This document shows positions 9,471 through 21,400 of a stretch of DNA of 64,000 nt, piece after piece. A program made the translations under genes and the position numbers. The stretch comes from Reticulitermes lucifugus (taxonomy: Eukaryota; Arthropoda; Insecta; Blattodea; Rhinotermitidae), in assembly GCA_026260175.1 (NCBI GenBank), contig JAKCWW010001756.1, positions 1-64,000 on the forward strand. Direction: 5' to 3'. The first letter of the stretch is position 1. Each line of letters begins with the position of its first letter. Under the pieces are notes generated by a model, which was given only the letters and a program-made list of their open reading frames with translations, ran no database searches and was not told where the DNA came from.

Positions 9471-12400
9471 GGTGTATATCCATGAATTTAATACCGTTGC
9501 TATATAATTCTTTTCTTTTCCCCATGTCGTCTACTTAGGGTCATGTTTTGTTAAATTTATTCCTCCATTTACGTATGATTTTAAGATTACATTTTTCAAA
9601 ACCTTTAAACTAAATTTTGCAGTTTGTTGGGAGGGCATGGTAATTTGTCAGTATCGAGTGTAATACAGACCTGATTTTAAATATTAAAATAAAGTCCAAA
9701 ATTTAGAAGAATCTGTATAAATCTTTTAAAATTTTCTGGAGACTGCCTCCATCTGTCCATTAATGAATTTGAAAAAAAGAAACTGGATTATTGTGAAGAT
9801 AATTTTATTTCGTTTCATTTTAAACTATTTTCTTAAACTCTTTCTATAATTTTACAAGTTTAGAAAATTTGGTATTATCGCGAAGCAACTTATTAAATTT
9901 CACAGTAATATACTCCTATGTTATTGAATCCAGCCAAATGTTGGATCAAACATGAAGACCCACCTGATGTACTGACGGGGTCAGCCTTAACGAACTCCTC
10001 ACAGATTGTATGATTTATGGAATATAGACTGGCAAGTTAAAATTGAAGTAATCGGAGAAAAACGTACATATGCCATGTGGACTTCCCTGGAATTGAATGT
10101 GGTTCTCCGATTTAAATAGCTCAAACTATGGCAAGACGTTATCTTTTCAAGCGTGCGTGACAAATCATGAAATTCTACTGCTTATTTCTGTTGTTTCCTT
10201 TCACGGTCACGGAATCAGTTTACCTACACATGACTGGGATGGATCTTCGCATGTTTCTGTGTTGCTTTTTTGAAAGTAAAGTTTGTACTTTGGATTGCTC
10301 CTCTGCATATTTGGTTAGTGTTTAGGAAACCCATATGTTTTGAAAGACAAGCTCATTTGTGAAGTTTTCTGAGTATGGTAAAAGTATGATACACTTAGAA
10401 GCAGGTTATATTGCATTGAATTGAATTACTTCGAATTGCGTTGTGTAATTAAGGATATCTCTTATTACAGAAGTTCATATGCCTGCATATTCCCGTGCAG
10501 AAAGTCCCACATTTTGTAATGTGTTAGAATGAACAAGATATTGGAAGGAAGATGGGTATTGGGACTATCAGATTGTACGTATATGTAGATTATCGGCTTG
10601 CCGCTGCCGGATGGTGGTTCAGAAGGTCGGAGAGGGACGTAGAAGTAAGCGGGGTGCTATGTAAGCTATTTATTATTAGGGGTTATACCAAGCTTGCATG
10701 GATCATAATTAGCTAATGCCCTAAATGGTTTTGGCAATTTGTCCGCCCATTGCCTCTTAGTCGGAAGACCGCACTACGTCGTCAGGTGCTCCGAGATGAC
10801 GAACCGTACGCACAAGACGGCAGATGGAACAAGTAGTTTCGTGTGCAAAAAGATGTGTGACCGTATTCTTCAGATTACAGTTCATACAGATTTATAGGCA
10901 GTTTCTTATAATTCCCAGTGCGCATGATACACTCCAGATTCTTCTTTGTCTCTAGGAGTAGAATATTCAACACGAACCGAATGTAGGTAGTGAGAGGTTT
11001 TAACATTTCAGGGATAGCCAAACGCATGACTGCGGGAACACTGGTGTCCACCAGAAGGGTAAAATATGATAATCTTTTAATTGTTTGCTGCTCTGGGCAA
11101 AGTGTCTGGTGACTTCAACTCTATGAACCTTATCCTGTCCAGTGTCAACGGTTTATAAATGTTCATATTATGTTTAGATATCCCATTCATTGAGCGGTTT
11201 GGGTGTCAGTATTGGTGATATTTTCCAAAAAATCGCTTCGTATTTATTATGTACTTTTGTAAGGTAGAGTAGGCCTACCAAAATAATGTTTTGTAAAATC
11301 TCTTGACGTTACCACCCAAGGCGCAAAGCGATTTTTAATGTAAGTATTTCGGTTCCGATCTCCTTTCTTCCGATTGACGCAGAAAGAAGGTATGCAATAT
11401 AAATTGTAAGCTTCTTCTAGTTTCCTGTTACGATAGTTTTGCTCGGGGCGGCTGTACCACTCGTTCCACCCTAGCTACGCCCCTGTCAAAGATTACATAT
11501 GAAAATTCCACACCCCTTCCCCACCCCAGCAAAGTTTTAAAGAGAAAGGAAAGACTTATTACCAGCATTCCAAAGTCTTTTGTTGGGCAAAAAATTTCAA
11601 ATATAAAATTCAGGATGCATATCTGATAATAAGAGAGTAATTTATCATTTTAAATTAAAATTCCTTCTTTAAATGTTGTTAAATTACACTTAAACGAGTT
11701 TTGTAGTTTAAAAAATATTATACTGAGGCTAAACTTTTAAATAAAGTAAAAATTATTTACCAAAAATTAAATTTATTTTTTAATTTTTTGTAAAAGTATT
11801 CATTTGTCGTTTTTAGGGACAGGATCTGCCGTTGGTGGCATGTGTTCCATGTGTTGAACGCCACCGACTTGCTGCGTGTAGGCTACAAACTTGCTTCTTC
11901 TTTCGCTTTACATATTTCCGTAAGAGAGGTAGCAGCAAGTTTGGTAGGAACGACCTTCATCCATGGTTATGATTTTGCTACAAGTATGTAAAACCGAGAG
12001 CGGAAGTAAATTTTGAATTGCGGAAATGTGGTCAGTATAGAGCTTGCGGAAGCTAAAGGACGGAGATAAAACAGAAGGAACCCTATAATAGCCTTTCTGC
12101 TGACACAGAAGCCAACCCGGAACTTCCTAATGTGAAGGAAAGAGATAATTACTACACCCCCCTCTCGGTACTAAGTGAATGAGAATTCTTGTGTTTGTAC
12201 TTTCCGATCTTACAACATTTGCCGCATCAATATATTTTGGTTTAGCGCATTTGACGGCCATCTGATTAACATCACACGCTGTGGTTCCAGGAACTTCATC
12301 TACACTCCTGTTGATTTCATGTACACATTTCAGGAAGAAGACCAACAATCACCCTGCTGAGATAACCGTTTATCTTCCATAGATCGTAGTCATGTCACAT

Positions 12401-12955
12401 AAAATGATTGATTCTTAGGTTATTTAATGACTTTATAGGTTAAATAACGACCAGTATGTTAAAACATGAATGTGAAACGGTGAGGAAGTACGGGTATGAA
12501 GGGAGGCGGTCGTAGTCTGTTTCAAAGTACGCTACTAACCCGACATTTGCCATTAGAGAATAAGAAAATCCGCGGAAAACCTCAGTCGGGTTACCCCCTA
12601 ACCTCTGACAAGGAAACAAAGGGGGGTACCTCCTACCTAAGTGTGGCTTCTTTGTTGCTACTTTATCAACTGATCGGTGTGTGCGTGCGTGCGTGCGCGC
12701 ATATAAGGAATATAAATTACAATTTTCTGTATACATGTAACAATAAAGGCTCAAATTTAAACCTTAAAATGTTATTCTGTGAAGCCTTAACATTATTTAC
12801 TCGCGTAATGTCTCCCATTTTTATGTGTTTTTACGAAGTGAGAAAGAATTCGTTATGCTGAGACCATGCCTTCCTTCCGTCTATCTGTGGCCTAATATCA
12901 GAGACTAAACCTTTTATCGGATTTTCGTACAGTATGAATTTCTTATAAAACGTTG
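9471..12955. other. Intergenic, nothing recognised
   Basis: Read on both strands. There are only short frames without family resemblance. A GTGCGTGC simple run lies at about 12678-12700. Patches around 10590-10830 and 12480-12660 look repeat-derived (CpG-rich, mixed composition) but I cannot classify them. Confidence 0.5.
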
Positions 12956-12959
12956 TCGA

Positions 12960-13230
12960 GGAAGCATGAATTTCGGGTGATTCTGCACAGTGAAAATCAC
13001 ACTTCATGTGAGATCGTAAATGAATTTATACCCGTAATTTCCATATTTTCCTGAACGAGATTGGTGCATTCGGTACAGAATATTTCCACCTGATGCCGAT
13101 TAGCAACAATGAGTTTCATGAAAATCGGTACAACAACGAAAGCCGTACTTTACTCAAGGGAGTAAATGAAATTTTTCCTTCACTTTAAACATTTTCTTCC
13201 GCTTTGGATAAAACTGGGTAGAGAAGATCT
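12960..13230 (+). repeat. Copy of a tandem repeat with ~137-bp monomer
   Basis: Two degenerate units whose anchor is GAGTTTC(A/G)TGAAAATCGG, followed by GAAAGCCGTACT, CTCAAGGGGGTAAATGAAATTT and ATATTTT. The same order of blocks recurs three times at 38570-39110. Not coding. Confidence 0.6.
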
Positions 13231-15825
13231 CTATAAAAACTGAAACTAGGGTCACGGTTATGAATGCATGTATTTATACCTCTACTCCCCATGCGTATTT
13301 ATGGTGAGGCTCTTGGTTTAGCTCAGGGAGAAATTTATTATTTCCCTCAGAAATTGGGTATTATGTAGATGGGGACATTATAATAGGAAGTATGGTAGGT
13401 TTCACCCTGAAGATATAGGCACAAGTTCCCTCCGACACCTTGATAACCATTTACCAGACTGCACAATGTCATAACACTGAAGAGTTCTACCACTCTTTAT
13501 CTTGAGGATATTTGTAGTTTATTTAAACATTCTGTCAGAAACTCACGCTACATACCACCTTCTACATGCAGGCTATGTATTTGTAGTTCAGTTAGAAATG
13601 CTGTAAGAGAATCATACTCTATACTGCTGACGTGTGAAACCTTTAATCTAATACATTGGGTTTCTAGTTGACCCTGACAATCAGTGACGGAGCACAATTA
13701 TTTTCCCGAAAAAACCCTGCACGGTTACTGTAATTCTTGGTGCTAAATGTCCCTAATTACCCATTCCACCTTAGGCGTCCTTTTAGCACCCCTGTTCTAA
13801 AGCAACGCCAGTTCCTTAAAACGAGTATAAATTTATGAATCCCTTATTCGTAATGCAGGGATTTCCCTCCCTAAAGCTTAAGTACAGTAGGATAGCACGA
13901 GGCTTGTGGGACCTTTCCTAATCTTGACATATCTTACGACCGAGCAAATTGCCATTGCGAAATGATAGATAATACAAGAGGATAAGGTGCGATTACTTTG
14001 GTATTCAATAATCAACATCATATTAAATCTAAAATATCAACAAACAACGTACTAAGTCCACGGATTACAAGTTACTCCTGGAACAGAGTAGAGCCACATA
14101 AACTCGTTTGTGTAATGGGCCCACAAACTTGAAACAGAACAAAACACGTGATAGCCTTTGAGTAAAGGATAACTTCCTGCATAGCGTAAGACTTAGACGT
14201 GAATATCGATTACATGTCTCAGAGCTCATATTGCAAGGTTTGTAACAGATAATATAGAGGTGCATTTCTGGTGACAGCTGAAAATGAAATTGCAGGGGCA
14301 GTTTTTGAGTTAACACAACCTAAAGGACGGATTGAAAGGAGACTCGAAAATTGGTTGATGATTTTGAACAGCTGTAGAAGTTTAAACAGAATAAAAGCCA
14401 CCGGCTTCACAGAGACGAATTCCGTTCCTGATTGTTACCAACATGTTGAAAATATGAAGGACTGTCTCAAAATTCTTCACTGGCCCCTCCTCCCCAATCT
14501 AGCGCATTTTCCATTTATATTGTCTTCAGTAAAAAAAAACATTTTTCTGTCTCCAAAAAAAGATTAATTTGGCCTAACATTTTCTCTCATAAGCATTATT
14601 TTCGCCGTCCCTGTCACACGGTCCAAATTTTAGAAATATGACGATAAATAACGCGTGTAGTTATGTCCATTATAACACATTTATTTTTAATTTTTGCTAA
14701 TTAACAAACATAACAACATAATATGTTCATCTTTTCCGTAGATCATTTGTATTTTAATAACAATCTTTCTCTCTCTAGTCACAAACAGTTTTTCATTTTC
14801 GTCCAGAAGTCATTCTCTTCTGTCAATTCAGATTTGAGATCCGATTAGAACGTGTTTAAGCTTACGTATATTGAGGCACCGTCTCATTTTTCATCTGCCT
14901 GTTTTACCACTTTCTACCACATCATTTCCAACCCCGTCCATTAAGATCCCTTCTTTTTCTGTTCGATGATTAAACGAAAAACACATTATGGTCGCACCTT
15001 TCATTGTTGCATGTCTTTCAGTATCTGAACATTTGCCGGATTTGATAAAAGTGAAGATAAGAAGTGGAAGAACTTATCTATTTAATACGAATTTGCACTA
15101 AATAAGTCACTTACACTGTCGCTTTCCTTTGGAAAATAATTAGCCTTTACTTCATGGTAATATATTCAAGTCGAAATATTCCGTTTGCAGACAAAAATTA
15201 TGAGAAGAAACAAATTTTTATTATGCACTAAAGAACGAGGCGGCACATAGACGACACTGTGAAGGCTTTGAAAGCATTTTCATTTATGCTACTTCAAATA
15301 CAGACTAGTTTCGACAAGTTTTAGCGTTTGTCTACCATGGTGCTCTAGAATATAGTTAGACGACAGAAACTATCGACACAACTTGCGCATGACGCAAAGC
15401 GTCTCAACGACTGACCCTTTAAAGCCTGGTGTATTTGTGAGTTTCATATCATTTTCACAATAAAAAGTAATTTTTTCTCCCTTACAACATTTACCGACTG
15501 GTCTTTCTAACGGAAGTACATTGCGTTCTCTGCGAGACATGACATAAGTCTTTATACGTAATGTAGATTCATTCTGGTTTTCAAGGGATTAACTAGCCGT
15601 TTTCAGGTACCTTTAGTGGGTAATAAGTAACTGAGTTGTTACCAAAAGCATATTTTCATAGTTCCCACGTAAAACTCATTCACATGTTCAAATCGTATTA
15701 CAATCGTGCATATTTTAAAACCACACGTCACATTTAATAGATCGAAGTTTTACTCATTTAGGCTACACAGCAGAGCCTCGGTGTTGGTAAGCTTCGATAT
15801 TCGAGATTTTAAACTTTTGTAATTA
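13231..15825. other. Intergenic, nothing recognised
   Basis: No gene, RNA or classified repeat seen. At 15290-15345 a GACTAGTTTCGACAAGTTTTAGCGTTTGTC segment has the same style as the retroelement motif discussed in the findings, but without its CTGANGA part. Confidence 0.45.
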
Positions 15826-15830
15826 CACAC

Positions 15831-16124
15831 CTTAATAGCAAGTGTATGTTTATTTAGATATTCAACCACATCGACAAATTATATTTACATACGTTTCTTC
15901 TGGCAGCTAGTTTCGGCTCGGGGACTGAGCAATCATCAGGAAATTAACAAAAAACTATTAAAAGGAAGCTCTGTGTATATTACAGGTACGAGATCTTTTT
16001 GTATCTTTTTATGGCCTGATAATGGCTCAGTCCCAGAGCTGAAACTAGTTGCCAAAAATCGCATGTAAATATAATTTGTTGGTGTGATTGAAGAACTAAA
16101 TGAACATACACTTGTGATTAATAC
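15831..16124. mobile_element. Foldback (long-arm inverted repeat) element
   Basis: The left arm (about 15831-15941) and right arm (about 16013-16124) are reverse complements over ~112 bp with roughly 80 % or more identity: AAGTGTATGTT(T/C)ATTTAG, ACAAATTATATTTACAT, GGCAACTAGTTTC and GGGACTGAGC are shared. They are separated by about 70 bp. It encodes no protein. Each arm carries a CTGATGA-hairpin-GAAAC motif (perfect in the left arm, on the minus strand). Confidence 0.75.
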
Positions 16125-17985
16125 ATCAACTGGGATGTTCTATATTAGGAGCACATTAATACCATTGTTTCAATATTTCGCGACGGGTTACAAAGACTTG
16201 GGATGAGACAACGTGTTGGTGTAAATCACCCTCCACTAAGACAAGCTCTGTCTTTAAGTGAGGTTGATTGCTTTCGTGCTTCATGGAATGAGATAATCCT
16301 TTAATCATTTTGTGTATTTTTATGCTTCCAAAATATGTGAATTTTATTAAAAACAAGTTGTCATGCTTGTTACGCCCCTTTGTTTCATGCCTTTTTGCTT
16401 TAACGTCCCTTTACATTTCCTCTTAATTTGCGCTCTCTTATTTTCGGTTTAACGCCCCTCGGCTGGCTGTGCTCTTATTACGGTAACCCCTTATTTCTGA
16501 CAGTTCTATAACTTTGGATTTACGCCTTTGGATTTACGCCTTTTTTATTTATGCCTATTTTTTTTCAGGATCGCAACAAGGCTGGGTGTATGTGTGATTT
16601 TGATATTCGTGGCAGTTTTATCGGTTCCAATTAGTCACGAAAATCCAAACTCTACGATATTACAAAAAGTGCACATTTAAAATGATCACTAATTGCTGTT
16701 TGTTGTTGTTTTTGTTGTTTTTTATGTTGTTATTTTGTTGATGATAATAGTGCTGATGATTTTGATGAGGATGGTGGTGGTGGTGGCGTTACACAGAACG
16801 TTTCAATAACACTGAAAAGTTCGTAAACCCGTGCTGGAATTGTAAATAGGCCTATATGCCTAAACCCCCAAAACTTTTTCAGCCCAAAGTTATAGATGTT
16901 AAAGAGATGCCCATTTAAGGTATAGTGTAATACTTTTGTGTGACGCACCTGTAAGCTTGACAAAAATTATTTTATAATAGCTGGTAGCCTAATGTAGAAC
17001 ATCGCTGAAAGAAACTTTCTTTGTTCTAATTTTTGTTTTTTTAACATTACTGGTAACACTGAGTATGATTACGAATTCCTTGAACAAACGCAGACATCTA
17101 GATAAAAGACAATATTTTTCACACGTTTATCTCCATCCCTTTCTTCAGACTTAATTAAAGGAGAACAGCAAGAACATCGGTAATCACTTTCGTTAAAAAC
17201 TAATAGTTAACATAAGGCAGTAACGTATTAGGAAAACCGAAACTCTTAAGGAAAAGAGGAAGAGGTGTATTCTTATCGCAGATTCAAATTTCGGTAATAA
17301 TTTATTGTTGTTTGTTTCTTCTATACATTTTCCTTTGTTACTGCCTGGAAAACAAATGGCTTGTCACACGCTGGGATTGGGTTTTGGGTCGAGAGGAAAA
17401 TAAAGGTCTTGTATTTGAACTAGAGATAAAGTAGTTGTCTCTTGGGAGGATACTCGAGAAAAGCGCACTACAAGCAGACACATACCGACACACATATTCA
17501 TGGAATCTTTTGTCCTCTGCTCATACTGGATTTATGTCTCCACCATTATTGCCAAATTCCCTAGTGTCTGCAGCATCCCGTGACAGTTTTGTGTTGGAAT
17601 CTGCATGAAATAGTATCTGAATGTCGCATTGTTAAAAATATCCCCCGTCACCAAGAGTCCCAAGATTGTCAATGTTACATTGGTGTACAGAGTTGTACAG
17701 TACTGTCCTCAGTGTTTCTTCAAATAAGCTTAGTTGCAGGATATAACTTCATCGTAAATGTTATGGAAATTTTATTTCTTGTTATGATTTATTTCATACA
17801 TACATGTGGTTTGTTTTCTATAAATTGGGTCTCAAGGGACGTAACGTTTAAGTTAAAAAAATCCTAATATTATAGTACGATTTTTGCTTTCTGTATTTTA
17901 GGACTCAGTCTGTTCGTAGATGGGATAATATTTGTAAGACCGTTAGTACATGAACTATCGTGAATGACGTCAGAGGCGGGCCAGC
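16125..17985. other. Intergenic, upstream of HEATR3; nothing recognised
   Basis: Contains a T-rich patch with repeated ATTTACGCCTTT near 16517-16550 and a TTGTTGTTTTTG simple run near 16693-16745. No coding exon recognised. I looked specifically for a CNEP1R1-like exon and saw none. Confidence 0.45.
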
Positions 17986-18087
17986 ATGGCGTCACGCAAT
18001 GATCGAAATGACCAATCTAGACGCAACAGAGACAGAACATGTGAATCTTTGGAAGGGACCTACGAGACCTTGTTGAATGTAGAGTAA
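17986..18087 (+). CDS. Short ORF or possible first coding exon just upstream of HEATR3
   Basis: ATG in good context (CAGCATGG) opens 33 codons, MASRNDRNDQSRRNRDRT followed by CESLEGTYETLLNVE, then TAA. The end overlaps a consensus donor, GTAGA|GTAAGA at 18084, so it could equally be a coding exon that splices onward, or an upstream ORF of the HEATR3 transcript. Polar, Arg-rich beginning. I do not recognise it, and no downstream partner exon was found. Confidence 0.25.
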   Translation: MASRNDRNDQSRRNRDRTCESLEGTYETLLNVE

Positions 18088-18306
18088 GAAAAGATGGTAT
18101 ACAGACGCATTATAAATTATAGAAAAAGTTTTACTGAATACGAAACATGTCATCAGGATCTCACCTCTCTGAAAATGTTTTCCTTTAGACGTTGGCAGCA
18201 TTTGAGTACCCAGCAGACGTAAGGTTGTTGGGAACATGTGGTTGCAAAGTGATTTACAGTGCTAAATTCTATGTTTTGCTACGGAAGTGAAGCACGTATA
18301 TGAGAA

Positions 18307-18465
18307 ATGGGTAAATCAAAGCGTAACAGAGTGAATTCGAGAGCTGAAAATCCAACCGGTCTTCCCAGCATTCGAGATATTGAACGGAAAGAAAGTGAAT
18401 TAGGTGATGGCGGTAGTGACCACATGTCCAAACATGAATGCGCTATTCAGGCTGTACTTGAAATG
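18307..18465 (+). CDS. HEATR3: HEATR3 exon 1 (start codon)
   Basis: ATG at 18307 lies just after an in-frame TGA at 18301-18303, so it is the first possible start. It encodes [12 protein letters not shown]...AIQAVLEM (53 codons). Donor ATG|GTACGT, phase 0. The KSKRNR segment is the conserved basic terminus used for import-receptor contact in this family. Confidence 0.95.
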
Positions 18466-21400
18466 GTACGTTGTTAAGACAGGACCATATGGTCGAACGT
18501 TTTAAGTAACTGGGTATTCGTATAAGCATTTATATTCACTGGATGTAAGATGGACGAAGTAACAGGAGGCTGGAGAAAATGACACATAGTGAGACATGTA
18601 AATGTTTTTGTCGGAACTCCAAGGTTTTATGTTTTGTATTTTCATAACGAGGAGTGGCATGATTTCTAATCCTTGTTCAAATGAAGGAGGAGGAGATGGG
18701 CATGGCGTGGGAGAAAAGAGAAATGCACACATGATTTTGATAGGAAAATCAGAAGGAAAGAGACCACTTGGAAGATGCAGGTGTGGATAGGATGAAAATG
18801 TTAAGGTCGTTCTTAAGAAATGGAATTTGAGGGTGTCGACTGGATTTATCTGGCCTAGAATAGGAACTACTCATGGTACATAGAAAGTATGAGTTAATCT
18901 GAGGTGAATATTTGTAATAAAGGGATGCTAGTGATATGAAGTCATATTTTAAAGTACTTGGTACTTCATGTCGTTTTAATGCTGTGTTTAGTGATGTAAT
19001 ATGAAGGGATATGGTAGCAGGGTATATACATGTACAGTTAAATTAAGTATAATATTCTCAAGCTGCATGTAAAATGGGATGTATTATTATAGTTAAAATA
19101 AGAATCCTAACATTCTGCATGCTACAAGCATCACAGTTTTATTTCATTGTTTACAGCTGCAGTCTCCAAATGCAGAAAACAAGGTTATTGGCCTGCGGAC
19201 ATTAGCTACAGTGTTTGATGTGCCTGAATCTGTGGAAGATGTTATGAAACATAAAGTAGTGAAAGTAGCTGCACCACTACTCTTTGACAAGAGTACAGTA
19301 GTTAGGAATGCTGCAGCTGGGGCACTCAGGTCAGTATCAACATTTCATTTTGTGTGTTGATATACTCGTCAGTGCTGCGATATAGTAGTCAGTTTCATGT
19401 CAATACAGAACACTTAGTAATCTTCTGGGACATTAACGTTTTACAGATTTTCATTCACTGACACCTTAAAATGCTTGTTCCTTTACCCTAGCAATATAGT
19501 TAGGTGACAATTTTAATGTCAGTATAATATATACCTTCCCTGGCTGTCTTCAGTGCTTGTCACAACTTACACGCTTCAGATTATTAGATCAGGGTTGCTA
19601 ATACAATACACTCACACAAACTCAAGACTTGTTGCCAAAGATACTTGAAAAAGTGCCACCAGGCTTTGATCTTGGGGTCTCACTATGGAGATGGAAGCTT
19701 AGTTTATGGCTGCCAGCATGCATGTAAAGCACAAATTGTATTCCAGCAAAGTGGTCTTTCATGTTATCACCAGGGTTAGGCTTTGAGTTTTCACTTTAGT
19801 GACAGAAACAATTTACAGTTGCCAATATACATTTTAAGCACAAATTATATTCCATCACAGCATGGCCTTTCATACTAGCATGGTCAGGCTTTTAGGTATT
19901 ATATTATTTGCAGAAACTCAAGTCACGTAAAAAATAGCCTTAAGCCACATTTTACAGAATTACAGGGTGGGGTCAGACAGAGGGAGAAAGAGATAGGAAA
20001 TGGGTTTACTGTGCCTGACCTTCCTGGATACCATGCTTGTTTAGCTTAGCAATTATCATGTCACATTAACAGTCATTATATATGCTGACAGTCTAAGTTG
20101 TATATACTGCTAAAGTCGTGGGTTATGATTTGGGGACAAGGCTTGCATGGTGTGAAAACCCATTCAAAATAGTTTCTGTCTGCTTTATTGCATCTCTGCC
20201 TGTGGGTGTAGAGGTCTTGGAAGCAGTTTTGGAATGCATCTCTTTAAGTCAAGTGAAGTTCCACTGTTGTCATGGCCTTGACATCCTCTGTATTGTTGAA
20301 ATTGTGAATGTAACATTTTTTTCAGTTGTGCAAACAGAAAAAAAAGTCGCATAGGTAATGTCTGGAGAATATGGTAGGCACGGTAGCACAACAGCGTCAT
20401 GTTTTGTCAGTTCACGCTGAACGTGGTTGGAGTGATGTATCAGAGCATTATCATGGAGTAACATCCAGGAATTAGTACCCACATTAAATTAAATAAATAG
20501 ACCAACTAATGCACTATTTGACTACTTTAATGTAGTGTCTTTCTTATACACCCTACACGTCTAGCTGCTTCGGTGGATAGCTTCTCATGGACAATATAGT
20601 TCTTGGGCATACCATTCCTTATTAATGGTAACTGCTGCAGGAATAAATTCCTTGAGTATGATACTTCTGCTGTCAAAAAACGTCTCAGGCATCAACTTTC
20701 CTGTAGACATTTCATTTTCCGTGGGGATGACGGTGATTTCCACCCAGTCAGCTCAAGCTTGGTTTGTGGATCATGCAGGAAGCATCACGTCTCATCACCA
20801 GTGATGATGTTATGCTGGATTGTGGGGTTTTTATTCATAGATGAAATGGATTCTGACAAATCTCCTATCTTTCTCAGCACTGTACTTCTGTGAGGGGACA
20901 ATGAATCATGTACTGTACACTCCTTGACAGTATCAAATTCTTCCTGAGTATGCCGTGCCTGCCTGCATGTGATGTCTGCACTATTGTGGCAATATCATGG
21001 ACAGTATGGGTACAATTTGTGTGTACAGTGTGTTGAACTTCACAAACCTTTTCTGTACGTGCTGTTCTTGCTCTGCATGTCATCCTTCTGCAACACCCAT
21101 TCTGTCTGGAGCCAATGGTGCCACTGAAACACAGTGTTATGGCCAAAGCTGTAGTCACCATACACTTTATGTAGCAAATCTAATGTTTCTGAAAGGGATT
21201 TTCCCAACTGCTGACAGAACCTGATGTTAGCTTGTTCCAGCTTCAGCATTGCTAATACCATTTAACAGGCATTGTATTGTGACTAAAGTTTGGTGTTTGC
21301 AACTACACTATCTCAGTAAAATTGCTGTAGGATGGCAACCAATACCACACATACACATTTAGCTGCACATAGCATGAGCACCACATGTCAACAAATTCAG

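Noticed and set aside
12440-12861. Overlapping open frames of 104 and 121 codons on both strands
   Set aside because: No family resemblance, overlapping on both strands, repeat-like composition with a GTGCGTGC run.
8200-18300. CNEP1R1 between the two genes, as in human
   Set aside because: No segment resembling its conserved FERRL.EYI or membrane-spanning exons was seen. Short exons could be missed by eye.
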